A stretch of DNA of 64,000 nt. Source: Pseudomonadota bacterium. GTDB taxonomy: Bacteria; Bdellovibrionota; UBA1018. This document shows positions 35,643 to 44,153 of the stretch, in pieces. The position numbers were made by a program, and so were the translations under genes. The notes beneath the pieces were generated by a model. It saw nothing but the letters and a program-made list of their open reading frames with translations. It searched no databases and was not told the DNA's origin. How positions within the stretch are numbered: the first letter of the stretch is position 1; each line of letters starts with the position of its first letter. The stretch lies in the NCBI GenBank assembly GCA_027485695.1, contig JAIXQO010000009.1:137157-201156 (forward strand). The letters run 5' to 3'.

Positions 35643-36293
35643 ATGAACCACAAAATCTTAGTAACCCTATTTTCACTTTTCTTAATTAGCTTCTCAGGCT
35701 CGGCAAGTGCGGCCACTGAATATCGAGAATTTTCTGAGTTCTCGATGGAACAGAAACAAGCTCTCGCAAATGAGTTCGTTCCTTACCAAGCAGAAATCAC
35801 CGAAAAACTTAAAACACTTGAGCAGGACCCACGCGCATTGCAGGTTCAGGCTGCCGGCCAGGCGGCGCTGAAATTCGCCAAAGTGGATTCACGGGGTTGG
35901 GCTAAACCCAGGTTTCTCTTTTGCGTCGGCGGAAACGTCGCAATTATATTGGTCCTAAAAGGAAGCGAGTGTTGGGATAGCAACGGCGAATCCTACTTTA
36001 TGATTGGACTCGCTTACTCCAGCAACTCAGTTCGCGGAACTGGTCGAGCATCGATCATGGTCGACTTTGGAGCCCCTGGACACAAAATTGCCGGATCCTA
36101 CCTGAATGCTGAAGGCGAAATTTCATTGACTCCAATCGGCGGACATATTGGAGTTCTTGCCGGATTCGAGCGTGATGTCGGAATGAATTTTCTCATTTAC
36201 GGCGGCGTGTCCGTCGGCGGCGGCATACCATCAGTAGAAGGCGGATATCTCTACGCCGTGCGCACGCCATTTCTCGACATCCAGATCAAATAG
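35643..36293 (+). CDS. Exported protein, unknown function (216 aa)
   Basis: A 216-residue protein with a signal peptide (ILVTLFSLFLISFSGSASA). The N-terminal third of the mature part is helical (EFSMEQKQALANEF); the rest is Gly-rich and strand-rich (FLFCVGGNVAIILVLKG; FLIYGGVSVGGGIPSVEGGY), ending LDIQIK, which recalls small outer-membrane or periplasmic beta proteins. Two Cys (FCVGG, ECWDS) may bond. Base composition is slightly more A+T-rich than its neighbours. Family not recognised. Confidence 0.58.
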   Translation: MNHKILVTLFSLFLISFSGSASAATEYREFSEFSMEQKQALANEFVPYQAEITEKLKTLEQDPRALQVQAAGQAALKFAKVDSRGWAKPRFLFCVGGNVAIILVLKGSECWDSNGESYFMIGLAYSSNSVRGTGRASIMVDFGAPGHKIAGSYLNAEGEISLTPIGGHIGVLAGFERDVGMNFLIYGGVSVGGGIPSVEGGYLYAVRTPFLDIQIK

Positions 36294-36312
36294 TTTGGTC
36301 CAGGGGGCACGA

Positions 36313-36912
36313 TCACTTGTGAGCGGATATCGGAACGGTGACGGCTAGTCCGACACCACGGTATCGACTCGAAGTGATTGTGCCACCGGAATTTTTCTTC
36401 ATTTTTCCGTCGAGACCGATCGTCAGATTGTATCCTCCGACAAATGCAAGCGTTTCTCGAGCTCCCGCAGCTTGAAGCAATCCATCCTGTGCTTGAATGA
36501 TCAGCTTCGCTTCTTGCTCTGCTAAATTTGGTTCTACCTCAAGCGAAACTTGGCCCGTCACATGTTCCACATCTGTAAGGTTTCTCACCTTGAGATCGAT
36601 CGGAAAAGGCTCCAGGGTGATCACGAGCTTGCCTTCTAAATCGCATCCCGGCGCAAATTTCAGTTCATGTTCCACCGGGCGCCCCAGGAGAATGAGTTTT
36701 CCCCAAGCCGCACTCGGAATTTTAGGGCATTTTTCGACATCAAAGGCGCCAATAGCAGTTTTTTTCTTTTTGGCTCCACGCACTTTTTCGACCAACTCCG
36801 TGATCCATGCCTTCGCATCCATGGCTGATGGCGGCTTAGGCGCCGCATAGGCCGAGATATCGACCAACAGAAACAGGGACGCGAAACTGGCCATGAGATG
36901 ACGGGTTTTCAT
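36313..36912 (-). CDS. Exported protein, unknown function (199 aa)
   Basis: The ATG at 36912 is chosen over 36951, because the signal peptide (HLMASFASLFLLVDISAYA) begins there and the ATG overlaps the upstream stop (ATGA, 4 bp). The mature part is beta-rich, with two Cys (VEKCPK, PGCDL) and a Gly-rich end (YNLTIGLDGKMKKNSGGTI). Unknown family; the strand pattern is reminiscent of lipid-binding barrels, but nothing specific is seen. It is coupled to the EcsC-like gene. Confidence 0.58.
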   Translation of the reverse strand: MKTRHLMASFASLFLLVDISAYAAPKPPSAMDAKAWITELVEKVRGAKKKKTAIGAFDVEKCPKIPSAAWGKLILLGRPVEHELKFAPGCDLEGKLVITLEPFPIDLKVRNLTDVEHVTGQVSLEVEPNLAEQEAKLIIQAQDGLLQAAGARETLAFVGGYNLTIGLDGKMKKNSGGTITSSRYRGVGLAVTVPISAHK

Positions 36913-37499
36913 AGAGGTTCTTTCTGTCCTTCTTCGTCTTCGAGAATCCACGGACGGCTAAATAAGTGAATCGCCGTCTCGGCTACCTCGAGCGTATCCT
37001 TGCGACTATAACGAGCAACCGCCGCCGCTCCGATCAGTGGGATGATTGCTGCGGCTCGCTTGCCGATCCATCTTCTGAGTACGCGGACCCCCACCCGTTC
37101 AATCAGCCGTTGTAGCACTCCGCCGCGCGCGCGTTTCACCAGGTATCGCTCGCCCACACGAACCACGATATCGCTGAGCCCCAGGTCTCCTTGCTTAAAC
37201 AAGCAATAGAGCAAAATTTCCGAACTCAGTTGATCCGTTCGTCCCTGAACACGTGCAATGTCCGCAACGAGTTGCGCTTGAATCCGCCAAACGAGTGCAA
37301 GATCTGGAAGGATGGTCACCAAGAAAAATGGACCACCAGGAATTGAAAGTGCGCCAGAAACACCTGCGGCCTTCCAAGATGCTGCGCTCGAGAGCGAACG
37401 TAATTGCGCAGGCCGATCGGCATCGATCTCGATTTTTGATTCGGGCACTCGGGAGATGATCTCCTGAATGGTTTTCTGAAACGAGCCGCCAATACTCAT
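36909..37499 (-). CDS. EcsC-like protein
   Basis: A 196-residue protein with hydrophobic stretches around 50-65 and 155-170. The segment AGVSGALSIPGGPFFLVTIL then PDLALVWRIQAQLVADIARV matches the EcsC family core (small residues, LPGG, then a D-x3-L helix). EcsC is an accessory of the EcsAB exporter in Bacillus; in Gram-negatives its role is unknown. The downstream exported protein is coupled by a 4-bp overlap. The start has a CATGAT box 8 nt upstream, another possible leaderless case. Confidence 0.62.
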   Translation of the reverse strand: MSIGGSFQKTIQEIISRVPESKIEIDADRPAQLRSLSSAASWKAAGVSGALSIPGGPFFLVTILPDLALVWRIQAQLVADIARVQGRTDQLSSEILLYCLFKQGDLGLSDIVVRVGERYLVKRARGGVLQRLIERVGVRVLRRWIGKRAAAIIPLIGAAAVARYSRKDTLEVAETAIHLFSRPWILEDEEGQKEPL

Positions 37500-37629
37500 G
37501 AGACTCTATCATGACTAAAAACGTCGAAAGATCGCAAGTATTTGGGTTCGATTTACAGGAATTGCGTTTCGCCCAGATCATTGCTAAGTTCTACGAGTCA
37601 GCATTTCCATTCAAACCAGGAGGTAGCAT

Positions 37630-37704
37630 ATGAACTCAGCTCAAAAATCGACGAAAGAGACCGTCGTTGGGTCGACTCAGGCAGCCTCCCTCGTTTGCTC
37701 CTGA
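37630..37704 (+). CDS. Possible 24-aa leader peptide
   Basis: ATG at 37630 preceded by AGGAGG (37618-37623) at a 6-nt spacing, the best Shine-Dalgarno in this region. It encodes 24 residues, MNSAQKSTKETVVGSTQAAS then LVCS and TGA. Arms of a possible long hairpin fall inside and just after it. It may be a regulatory peptide, a small protein, or chance. Confidence 0.35.
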   Translation: MNSAQKSTKETVVGSTQAASLVCS

Positions 37705-37810
37705 TCGACCGATCGTCTCTCCCAATCACCTTTAAAAATTAACTATTTGAACGCAGGCGTTTGCAGTGAAAGGTGTTCACAAACCCTCACGGCCGCTCGC
37801 GTTCTGATTT

Positions 37811-37848
37811 TGGCAAAAAACCTCCGTCCTAGGGATGAGTTTTTGCCA
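37811..37848 (+). promoter_or_regulatory. Hairpin directly before the rsgA ribosome-binding site
   Basis: TGGCAAAAA (37811-37819) pairs perfectly with TTTTTGCCA (37840-37848). The AGGAG Shine-Dalgarno of rsgA (37850-37854) begins 2 nt later, and its TTG start is at 37860. The hairpin could tune access to the ribosome site. Confidence 0.5.
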
Positions 37849-37859
37849 CAGGAGCATGC

Positions 37860-38975
37860 TTGAACTCAACGCCATCTCGCCTGGGATTTGATCCCTGGTT
37901 TGAAACTTTGTACTTAGAAAAAAGAAACACCATTGACCCAACCATCGGGATTTTTCCCGCTCGAATTGTCTCCGAGTCCAGGGGGCACTACCTCCTGAAA
38001 TCAAACGTTCTGGGGTTTCCAGACACTGTCTGGGGCGAACTGAAAGGAAGCCTTCTCCATTGTTTTAAGAGTCGCTCGGAGTATCCGGCAACGGGCGACT
38101 GGGTGCTCGCGGAGTGGCAACCGAACATGGACGCCGCCCGGATTCATGCCGTGATCGATCGCCGAAGCGTGCTCATCAGGCGTGCAGCCGGCGAACGAGC
38201 GGCAGATCAAGTGATTGGAGCGAACATCGATTTCACTTGGATGGTCACTTCACTCAATCAAGATCTCAACCTCCGTCGCATCGAGCGCTACCTGGCACTC
38301 GCCTGGGACGGCGGAACTCGCCCCGTTCTGATCTTGACGAAAATCGATCTCGCCACAAAAGATGAAATCGAGCGAGCGCGCGATGAGCTTTCTGTGGTCG
38401 CGGCAGGAGTCGACACCCATTGGGTGAGCTCTGAAACCGGTGCAGGAATTCCAGAACTACTCGCAACACTTCGACCAGGTGAGACTGCGGCGCTGATTGG
38501 CTCATCGGGCGTGGGAAAATCCACACTCACCAATCAGCTCTTGGGAAATCAGCGACTAGAGACCGGGGCCATTCGCTTAGGAGACGACAAAGGCAAACAC
38601 ACAACGACGGCGCGCCACTTGATCGAGCTTCCGAACGGGGCGCTCTTGATGGATACGCCGGGAATGCGCGAGCTCGCGCTCGCCGACCATTCGGCAGGAA
38701 TATCGGCGAGCTTTTCTGAAATCGAGCGACTTGAACGCAGCTGTCGATTTACGGATTGCTTGCACGATACCGAACCGGGATGTGCTGTGCGCGCGGCGAT
38801 CGACAGCGGTGAACTCGATTCTGAACGGATCGAAAGTCACCGTAAACTTCAGCGTGAAGCCGAGTTCGAGGCTCGTCGCGGAAACCGCGCGGCGGAGTCC
38901 GAAGCCCGCAAACAATGGAAAAAAGTGGGATCACAAGCACGCGTTCATATGAAACGAAAACGCTGGGACGATTAG
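37860..38975 (+). CDS. rsgA: Ribosome small-subunit-dependent GTPase A
   Basis: A 371-residue circularly permuted GTPase that helps mature the 30S subunit. The OB-fold N-terminus (about 30-110) is followed by TKID (160-163, G4), GSSGVGKS (214-221, G1), the HTTTARHL switch region and DTPGMRE (G3), then a zinc knuckle (CRFTDCLHDTEPGC). The order G4-G1-G3 is typical for RsgA/YjeQ. TTG start, supported by ACAGGAG 5 nt upstream; the ATG at 37856 is out of frame and gives only 11 codons. A strong hairpin terminator follows. Confidence 0.95.
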   Translation: MNSTPSRLGFDPWFETLYLEKRNTIDPTIGIFPARIVSESRGHYLLKSNVLGFPDTVWGELKGSLLHCFKSRSEYPATGDWVLAEWQPNMDAARIHAVIDRRSVLIRRAAGERAADQVIGANIDFTWMVTSLNQDLNLRRIERYLALAWDGGTRPVLILTKIDLATKDEIERARDELSVVAAGVDTHWVSSETGAGIPELLATLRPGETAALIGSSGVGKSTLTNQLLGNQRLETGAIRLGDDKGKHTTTARHLIELPNGALLMDTPGMRELALADHSAGISASFSEIERLERSCRFTDCLHDTEPGCAVRAAIDSGELDSERIESHRKLQREAEFEARRGNRAAESEARKQWKKVGSQARVHMKRKRWDD

Positions 38976-38987
38976 TTCAGTCCACGC

Positions 38988-39028
38988 CGAATTGACGGTA
39001 GGCGAGTCTCTCGCTTGCCGTCAATTCG
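38988..39028 (+). terminator. Terminator-like hairpin after rsgA
   Basis: CGAATTGACGG (38988-38998) pairs perfectly with CCGTCAATTCG (39018-39028), and an inner GCGAG/CTCGC stem extends it. A short TTTT follows only 5 nt later (39034). It lies 12 bp past the rsgA stop. Confidence 0.65.
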
Positions 39029-39108
39029 CTGACCTTTTCCAAAAGAATCCCTGACACACGACTTCATAGAACGTTGCTAGCCTAAATCCACTGACTGATT
39101 CGAAAAGC

Positions 39109-39157
39109 CCCGAGAAAACCCGTTCGCGAATGGGTGTGGGATGAGCGTTTTCTCGGG
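39109..39157 (+). promoter_or_regulatory. Long hairpin in the leader of the diguanylate cyclase gene
   Basis: CCCGAGAAAAC (39109-39119) pairs perfectly with GTTTTCTCGGG (39147-39157); the 27-nt loop holds a second stem (ACCC/GGGT around TTCGCGAA). It lies 71 bp before the ATG at 39229. It does not match the c-di-GMP riboswitch consensus. It may be a terminator, attenuator or RNA-stability element. Confidence 0.5.
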
Positions 39158-39228
39158 CACGAATCCTCTCTCTCGGGTCAAAACTGACTCAATCAAAATC
39201 TCTCTTCAATGCGCCGATACGTTGAACG

Positions 39229-40296
39229 ATGAGTAACCCAGCTCGCAAAGTCAAAACCAAGGCGGCCCCCCACCACCCGGCCCCACGCTCTCAAAGCGCC
39301 GAGGACGTTGTCCGGCGCGTTTTCTCCGGTAAGATCGTCGGCGGCACGGTCTCCCAGATGGCGACTTACTCCGATCTATTCATGCGAATGCCGGAACCGA
39401 TCTTTTTGCTCGCCCCCGATGACGGGTCGGTTTTGGAGGCGAATCCTGCGGCGCTGTCGATTCTTCAGATCTCTGAAAAAGACATCCTGGGTCGTCCCCT
39501 CGCCGGATGGGCCGTACGTGACGAGCGTCGTGCAGCTGAACAATTTTTCTGCTCGGGCCTCATCGACAATCCGAGTTCAGATCGCTCCCTGGAACTCCGA
39601 TTCATCGCATCCTCCGGCAAGGAGCTGCGCATGGAGCTTCAGCTCTGTCCCGTTCCGCTCGCTGACTACGGCCATGCGATCCAGATCATCGCACGCGATA
39701 TCACGCAAGCACACCGATACCGAACACGACTCGAAGAAATGAATGCTGCGCTCGAAAGACTCTCAGCGACGGATGAAATGACGGGACTCAGAAATTTCCG
39801 TTCTTTCAAAGAAGAACTCGCCAAGACTCATGCCATCGCAGAGTCAAAGGGAACTCACTACTCCGTTATCTTCATCGATGTTGATCATTTCAAAAAATAC
39901 AACGATCGAAACGGTCACCCCGCCGGTGACGAAGTCCTGCGCATGGTCGCACGTATCCTCAAAGAAAAATCTCGTCCAGGCGACTTACCCGCTCGTTATG
40001 GCGGAGAAGAATTCGTCGTTCTTTGTCCCGAGACCGAGGCCGAAGTTGCGTTCGAGCTCGCGGAGAAAATCCGAAAAGCCTTCGCGGCCGAACGATTTCC
40101 ACATGGGGAACATCAACCGCTCGGACATGTCAGCGCGAGTATTGGTGTAGCATCTTACCCTCGCCACGGTACACTTTCACAAGACGTCCTTCACAATGCC
40201 GACCAAGCGCTCTATTTCTCGAAAAGCGAAGGACGTGATCGAGTCACGCTTTTTGGATCGGCGCCAGTGCCTCCAAAACTCAAGCGACCTTCGTAA
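39229..40296 (+). CDS. PAS-GGDEF diguanylate cyclase
   Basis: A 355-residue soluble protein. A disordered N-terminus (1-25) is followed by a PAS domain (about 48-165, FMRMPEPIFLLAPDDGSVLEANPAAL) and a GGDEF domain (about 180-345). The active site is GGEEF (258-262), and an allosteric I-site RPGD (249-252) lies 5 residues before it, so the enzyme should make c-di-GMP and be product-inhibited. Signals: DATDEMTGL-like SATDEMTGLRNFRSF and VDHFKKYND. No membrane helix. Its 3' end overlaps the ceramidase-like gene by 85 bp on the other strand. Confidence 0.92.
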   Translation: MSNPARKVKTKAAPHHPAPRSQSAEDVVRRVFSGKIVGGTVSQMATYSDLFMRMPEPIFLLAPDDGSVLEANPAALSILQISEKDILGRPLAGWAVRDERRAAEQFFCSGLIDNPSSDRSLELRFIASSGKELRMELQLCPVPLADYGHAIQIIARDITQAHRYRTRLEEMNAALERLSATDEMTGLRNFRSFKEELAKTHAIAESKGTHYSVIFIDVDHFKKYNDRNGHPAGDEVLRMVARILKEKSRPGDLPARYGGEEFVVLCPETEAEVAFELAEKIRKAFAAERFPHGEHQPLGHVSASIGVASYPRHGTLSQDVLHNADQALYFSKSEGRDRVTLFGSAPVPPKLKRPS

Positions 40297-41003
40297 AACC
40301 GCGCGAGCCCCCAGAAACAAAACGCGTTGAGCAGGTGCCAAGCCGCATGTCCCGAAAGGAAATGATTTTCCGGATCGCAGACGAACCGCTGGAAATCGAG
40401 CTGCCAGGCAACGAACGCCACTGCGAACACTCCGAGCGTCGCCTTGAACCAGAAATAGGATTTTCCTCGCTCAATTCCTTTGAGGTGGATTCTGAGTTCA
40501 AGAAACAACGCCAACAAGACCTCCACCGCGAAAACAGCGATTCGTGCTTCGCCTTTGAGAAGCAAAAGCGCTAACAAACCGCCCAGAACCATGACGAGAA
40601 ACACGGTCCAGGTCTGTAGGGTGCTTGAGCGGGACGGACTCAGTCGACGTAAGTTTAATAGCATCAAGAGAGCAGCCAAGAAATTCATCGTGGCCATGTC
40701 CAGGGTCTCAGCCACGTAGATATGAGAGGCGTGATAGAACGTGGAAGAAACGCCCACGCCCAGCGCGATCCAACCGAAGGCGCGAAGTTCAAATCGGCTC
40801 GATTTCCAGTATTTCCTTAGGATCAATAATCCCACGATAAAATAGAGAATATTACTCCATGTTTCTGCAGGACTCACCACCCAGCCGCATACCGGCGCTT
40901 CGCAGAATAGAAGCGTACCTGGACGAAATCCCGACCAAGGACAAGAGCTCGCTTCACCGGAAACCGTTGCTAAAAATTGAACTGCATTGAGGAAATCTTC
41001 CAT
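40212..41003 (-). CDS. Ceramidase-superfamily (alkaline ceramidase-like) membrane protein
   Basis: A 263-residue protein with seven predicted helices. Family motifs: SPAETWSNILYFIVG near helix 1, SSTFYHASHIYVAETLDM (H and D as zinc ligands) and WQLDFQRFVCDPENHFLSGH then AAWHLLNAF (two His). In alkaline ceramidases these residues bind the zinc that cleaves ceramide amides; bacterial members (CREST superfamily) are uncharacterised. The last 28 codons overlap the diguanylate cyclase gene head-to-tail on the other strand. The gene follows rlmC by 7 bp and is probably co-transcribed with it. Confidence 0.8.
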   Translation of the reverse strand: MEDFLNAVQFLATVSGEASSCPWSGFRPGTLLFCEAPVCGWVVSPAETWSNILYFIVGLLILRKYWKSSRFELRAFGWIALGVGVSSTFYHASHIYVAETLDMATMNFLAALLMLLNLRRLSPSRSSTLQTWTVFLVMVLGGLLALLLLKGEARIAVFAVEVLLALFLELRIHLKGIERGKSYFWFKATLGVFAVAFVAWQLDFQRFVCDPENHFLSGHAAWHLLNAFCFWGLARFYEGRLSFGGTGADPKSVTRSRPSLFEK

Positions 41004-41010
41004 TCCGGCG

Positions 41011-42174
41011 TTATCTCACGGAATCCGCTCGACGCTCAAGTTCGACGAGAATCTCGAAATGTTCCGTATGAGGAAAAAGATCAAAGATTCGCGCCCTTCG
41101 AATCTGGTAGAGATCCTGAAGCTGCTCGAGATCCCTAGCCAGACTCTCGACCGAGCAACTGGAGTAGAAAAAACGTCTGGGATGAATCTGCCGGATCGTG
41201 TCCACACCACGACCAATCCCGCGCCGCGGCGGATTGACAAGCACGAGATCGGGATTGAACTTCTGAGCTTCATCCAAAATCTGAGTCGCATCACGAGCGA
41301 TGAAACGCAGATGCGTGTCACCCCTCTCCATTGCCGTCGAATTTGCAACCCGGACCGCGTCTTCGTTGATTTCTATACCCAGTATAGAATTCGCCGATTT
41401 TGAGGCGAAAAAGCTAAAAGCGCCCTGACCGCAATAGAGCTCGAGCATACGCTCAGCACTCTGATCGGCTATCCAACTCGCCGCGGTTTCATAGAGGGCG
41501 CAAGCGAGAACCGCATTCGTTTGCACGAATGCCTGAGGCGCGAGTTTTAATTCAACTGAGCCTAAACGATGACGGATCGATGTTCGCTCGGTCATGATGA
41601 TCTCTTGCTCACCTTCGAGAATCGCATGAGAGATCGGTTGAATGTTCGCAGACACGCAGACCAAAAAAGGAAATCGAGACTGAAGCTCAGGAAGCGCTTT
41701 GCGCAGTCTCGAAACACACTCTTGAGAACGGAGCACAAACCGCAGATACATCTCGTCTGAAGCAGGAGAATAAAACGCGATCACACCTTTGAGCTCGCCC
41801 GCTCGCGTCGCGATCCGATAAGGCGTCAATCGATACTTCCGAATCAACTCCGGCATCACCTGAATGACCTCGTTGATTTTCGGGTGATGGATCGGACACT
41901 CGAGGAGTTCTCTCCCCTCATCCAAATCGGAATCACCCAAAAGCCCGACTACCGGTTCAGACTCCGTGCCAGTCACCGAAAGTTTTGCGCGATTACGAAA
42001 CGCTTGAGGCACCGATCGAGCCGGCTCTAAGAGTGGGAACTCGCCCATCTCCTTCAATCGCTCCCGCAAGATGAGGGTCTTTTTGGTGAGCTGTTCGTCT
42101 ATACCCAGCTCTAGCCAATCACACGAGCGGCAGGTCGACTGGTTATAGTAGTGGCAAAATGTTTGGGAACTCAC
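41011..42174 (-). CDS. rlmC: 23S rRNA (uracil-C5)-methyltransferase, RlmC type
   Basis: A 387-residue protein resembling E. coli RlmC (RumB) along its length. It has the N-terminal Fe-S cysteines (CHYYNQSTCRSCDWLEL and a later ECPIHHP), FRNRAKLSVTG, GELKGVIAF, LRFVLRSQECVSRLRKALP, SAM motif LELYCGQGAFSFF, VLVNPPRRGIG, and the catalytic FFYSSCSVESLARDL. It methylates U747 of 23S rRNA at C5 in E. coli. The GTG start at 42174 is used; a TAGATT box 6 nt upstream suggests that this may also be leaderless. Confidence 0.93.
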   Translation of the reverse strand: MSSQTFCHYYNQSTCRSCDWLELGIDEQLTKKTLILRERLKEMGEFPLLEPARSVPQAFRNRAKLSVTGTESEPVVGLLGDSDLDEGRELLECPIHHPKINEVIQVMPELIRKYRLTPYRIATRAGELKGVIAFYSPASDEMYLRFVLRSQECVSRLRKALPELQSRFPFLVCVSANIQPISHAILEGEQEIIMTERTSIRHRLGSVELKLAPQAFVQTNAVLACALYETAASWIADQSAERMLELYCGQGAFSFFASKSANSILGIEINEDAVRVANSTAMERGDTHLRFIARDATQILDEAQKFNPDLVLVNPPRRGIGRGVDTIRQIHPRRFFYSSCSVESLARDLEQLQDLYQIRRARIFDLFPHTEHFEILVELERRADSVR

Positions 42175-42218
42175 CTGAGCAATCTATCAGATCGCTTGGA
42201 AAAATGGGATAGCCGTCG

Positions 42219-43520
42219 TTAGTCGGTTTTTTTCCACAAAATTGAACCCGCACGAACGGTCGCCGTATGATCGGTCTCCGCAACCGCACCTTCTTGAATC
42301 AGGTCTCGCTTCGCCCAGCCTCGTTGCTGCTCGATTGCGGCGACTCGCGAGGTGAGCGTCGCCAGATACGCCTCTCGCCACTCATGAATCTGCTGACGTC
42401 CTTGTCCTCGGGCGTTTCGAGCGTTGTAGTAGCGACAGAAATCCGGATGCGAAACCGCTTCGGCAAAAGATTCCATCGACCGCCACGCCGAATCCCTCGG
42501 GCTCTCATTCGGGCTGGTATCTCCATGCAGATTGAACACCATCCACATCAACGCGCCCCCCATCGAACTAGCACTCGGCATTCCCACCAAAGAGAGTGCG
42601 TCGCCTCTCAAAGAGGAGAAATTCAGTAGCGCCCCTAAGTGTTGCCGAGCGACCGACTCACCGACCTCGGTGACTACCGCGTCCATGATCTGCTTCTTGA
42701 AAGCTTGATCGATCGCTCCCGTCAATGCGCCCATGACCTTGGATTGTCCGTATTTCTTGGCGTACTTCCAAAATAATTCGTTGGCGTCGATTTTTTTCGC
42801 AGGCTCACCATCCACCGCATATTCGACCATCAGATCCAGCGCAGGAACGAGCGCTCCGGTTTGATCCGCTCCAAAACTATTCGTCAAATGTTCCGATAGA
42901 TGTCGTTTTACAACGACGAGTGCTTTTTTCAGTACGATTTTTTTGACTGCCTCATTGCGAATCTGAGATTCACTTTTTCCATTTTTGGGCGCTGGGCAAC
43001 GAGTCGTCTCGCATTGTTTGCGCAATTTGATTTCACCGAGCATCCAAACGGCATCATCGGAAGTGCGTTTTTTTGCATTTTCGGCGAATATTTGGGCGCC
43101 TCGCCCGGCTGCGGCTTGCTGCGAACGAATGATCTCGGAGCGTGATCCCGCTCCAGAGAAAATCTCTTGGCCGAGAAGTGCGAGTGACTCCGCTGCCGAA
43201 GTCGTCTTCGTACTCAGCGCTCTGATTTGTTTTTCCGTGTGCCTGAGGAAATCGACGCATTCCTGCGACTGTCCGCGGTCAAATTGGGCGAAGTATCTTT
43301 CGTCGATTTTCGCCGAACAGGCGCTGTAAGTTCGATTCTTCTCCAAGAGTGAGGCTTGTTTCGTCAGCTTTTTGCAAACATGGTACTGTTCGGCCCAATT
43401 CTCCTCGGGTTCGTCGGTCGCAAACGACGAAACGGAAACGAGCGTAGCCCCGAATAACAAGGACCAACCACCTGCGCCCCATTTTTGCGTGAAACCTCGA
43501 AAAATCTGCACCACTTCCAT
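42219..43520 (-). CDS. Exported protein, unknown function (433 aa)
   Basis: A 433-residue protein with a signal peptide (about 19-34, WSLLFGATLVSVSSFA). The mature part is helical and charged, with Cys pairs (YHVCKKL, YSACSAK, QECVDF, CETTRCPA, DFCRYY). I recognise no family. It lies upstream of rlmC (44 bp) and is likely in the same minus-strand unit. An 18-bp palindrome (43598-43615) lies upstream. Confidence 0.58.
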   Translation of the reverse strand: MEVVQIFRGFTQKWGAGGWSLLFGATLVSVSSFATDEPEENWAEQYHVCKKLTKQASLLEKNRTYSACSAKIDERYFAQFDRGQSQECVDFLRHTEKQIRALSTKTTSAAESLALLGQEIFSGAGSRSEIIRSQQAAAGRGAQIFAENAKKRTSDDAVWMLGEIKLRKQCETTRCPAPKNGKSESQIRNEAVKKIVLKKALVVVKRHLSEHLTNSFGADQTGALVPALDLMVEYAVDGEPAKKIDANELFWKYAKKYGQSKVMGALTGAIDQAFKKQIMDAVVTEVGESVARQHLGALLNFSSLRGDALSLVGMPSASSMGGALMWMVFNLHGDTSPNESPRDSAWRSMESFAEAVSHPDFCRYYNARNARGQGRQQIHEWREAYLATLTSRVAAIEQQRGWAKRDLIQEGAVAETDHTATVRAGSILWKKTD

Positions 43521-43597
43521 CGTATAACGTCCGGAACCTTCGGATGAGAGGACGCGCGTGACACACTTGCCCCAGCTCGCATTAACAGCCAGCTATT

Positions 43598-43615
43598 TAT
43601 TACATTGTAGTAATA
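43598..43615. repeat. Palindrome upstream of the 433-aa exported gene
   Basis: TATTAC-ATTGTA-GTAATA with perfect 6-bp arms, 5 bp past the SUI1 stop and 78 bp before the exported gene's start on the minus strand. It could be an operator or a weak terminator for the SUI1 gene. No T-run follows on either strand. Confidence 0.35.
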
Positions 43616-43619
43616 GAGA

Positions 43620-44108
43620 CTAGTGGCCCTTGGTCTTGAACCCCGCCGAGACAAACTCAGCACGTATCGCGTCCCGGTGATCCCCCTGGATTTCAATCAC
43701 TCCAAACTGGGTCTCGCGACGATGGGTGCCACCCGAACCACATCGTTTTTTTAAGCGAGTGGTCCATTCTTTTAAAAAAACTTCATTCAACGGCAACTCG
43801 TCGACGACGGTCACGGTTTTTCCGCCTCTTCCGTTTTTCTCAAGCCTGAGTCGCGCGGGGCCTTTCCAGATTGAAATATCGGAGTCCACCGGACAACTGC
43901 ACGCAGCCAATAGTTCTCGGCAGCGTTCACATTTCTTCTGAAGCGCGGGATCGGTTGAATAGACGAGTTTTCCGTCGCCGCCGGCCCGAGCAGGCGCTTG
44001 CGGGGTTCTGCTGGAGGCCGTCGGCGAGATCGAGAATCGTTCGGCTAGCGCTGCCCCTAAGGTCCCCAGTCCGGACCGCGGAGAATCTTTCTTTTTCGAG
44101 TCGCTCAT
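43620..44108 (-). CDS. SUI1/YciH-family translation factor
   Basis: A 162-residue protein. The C-terminal about 80 residues are a SUI1 (eIF1-like) domain: GRGGKTVTVVDELPLNE, then LKKRCGSGGTHRRE, then VIEIQGDHRDAIRAEF and GFKTKGH. Upstream is a CxxC-type zinc-binding stretch (KKCERCRELLAACSC). YciH binds the 30S subunit and modulates start-codon choice in E. coli; the same role is inferred. It may be of interest in a genome with leaderless mRNAs, since IF-like factors affect their use. It is divergent from tgt, with a 45-bp gap. Confidence 0.88.
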   Translation of the reverse strand: MSDSKKKDSPRSGLGTLGAALAERFSISPTASSRTPQAPARAGGDGKLVYSTDPALQKKCERCRELLAACSCPVDSDISIWKGPARLRLEKNGRGGKTVTVVDELPLNEVFLKEWTTRLKKRCGSGGTHRRETQFGVIEIQGDHRDAIRAEFVSAGFKTKGH

Positions 44109-44153
44109 AGATCGATCATTTCCCTGAAACCTGATAGTCTGCTGGCTCTCAAC

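Larger units (their letters stand above)
37500..37859 (+). other. Structured 360-bp leader region upstream of rsgA
   Basis: There is no long gene in this gap. It holds a short ORF with a perfect Shine-Dalgarno (37630-37704), an extended stem around it (AGAGAC/GTCTCT and GGTCGA/TCGACC), and a second strong hairpin (37811-37848) that ends just before the rsgA Shine-Dalgarno. Taken together this looks like a regulated 5' leader, but no known riboswitch class is recognised. Confidence 0.45.

Noticed and set aside
39109-39157. c-di-GMP riboswitch before the GGDEF gene
   Set aside because: The hairpin lacks the conserved core sequences of c-di-GMP-I and -II aptamers.
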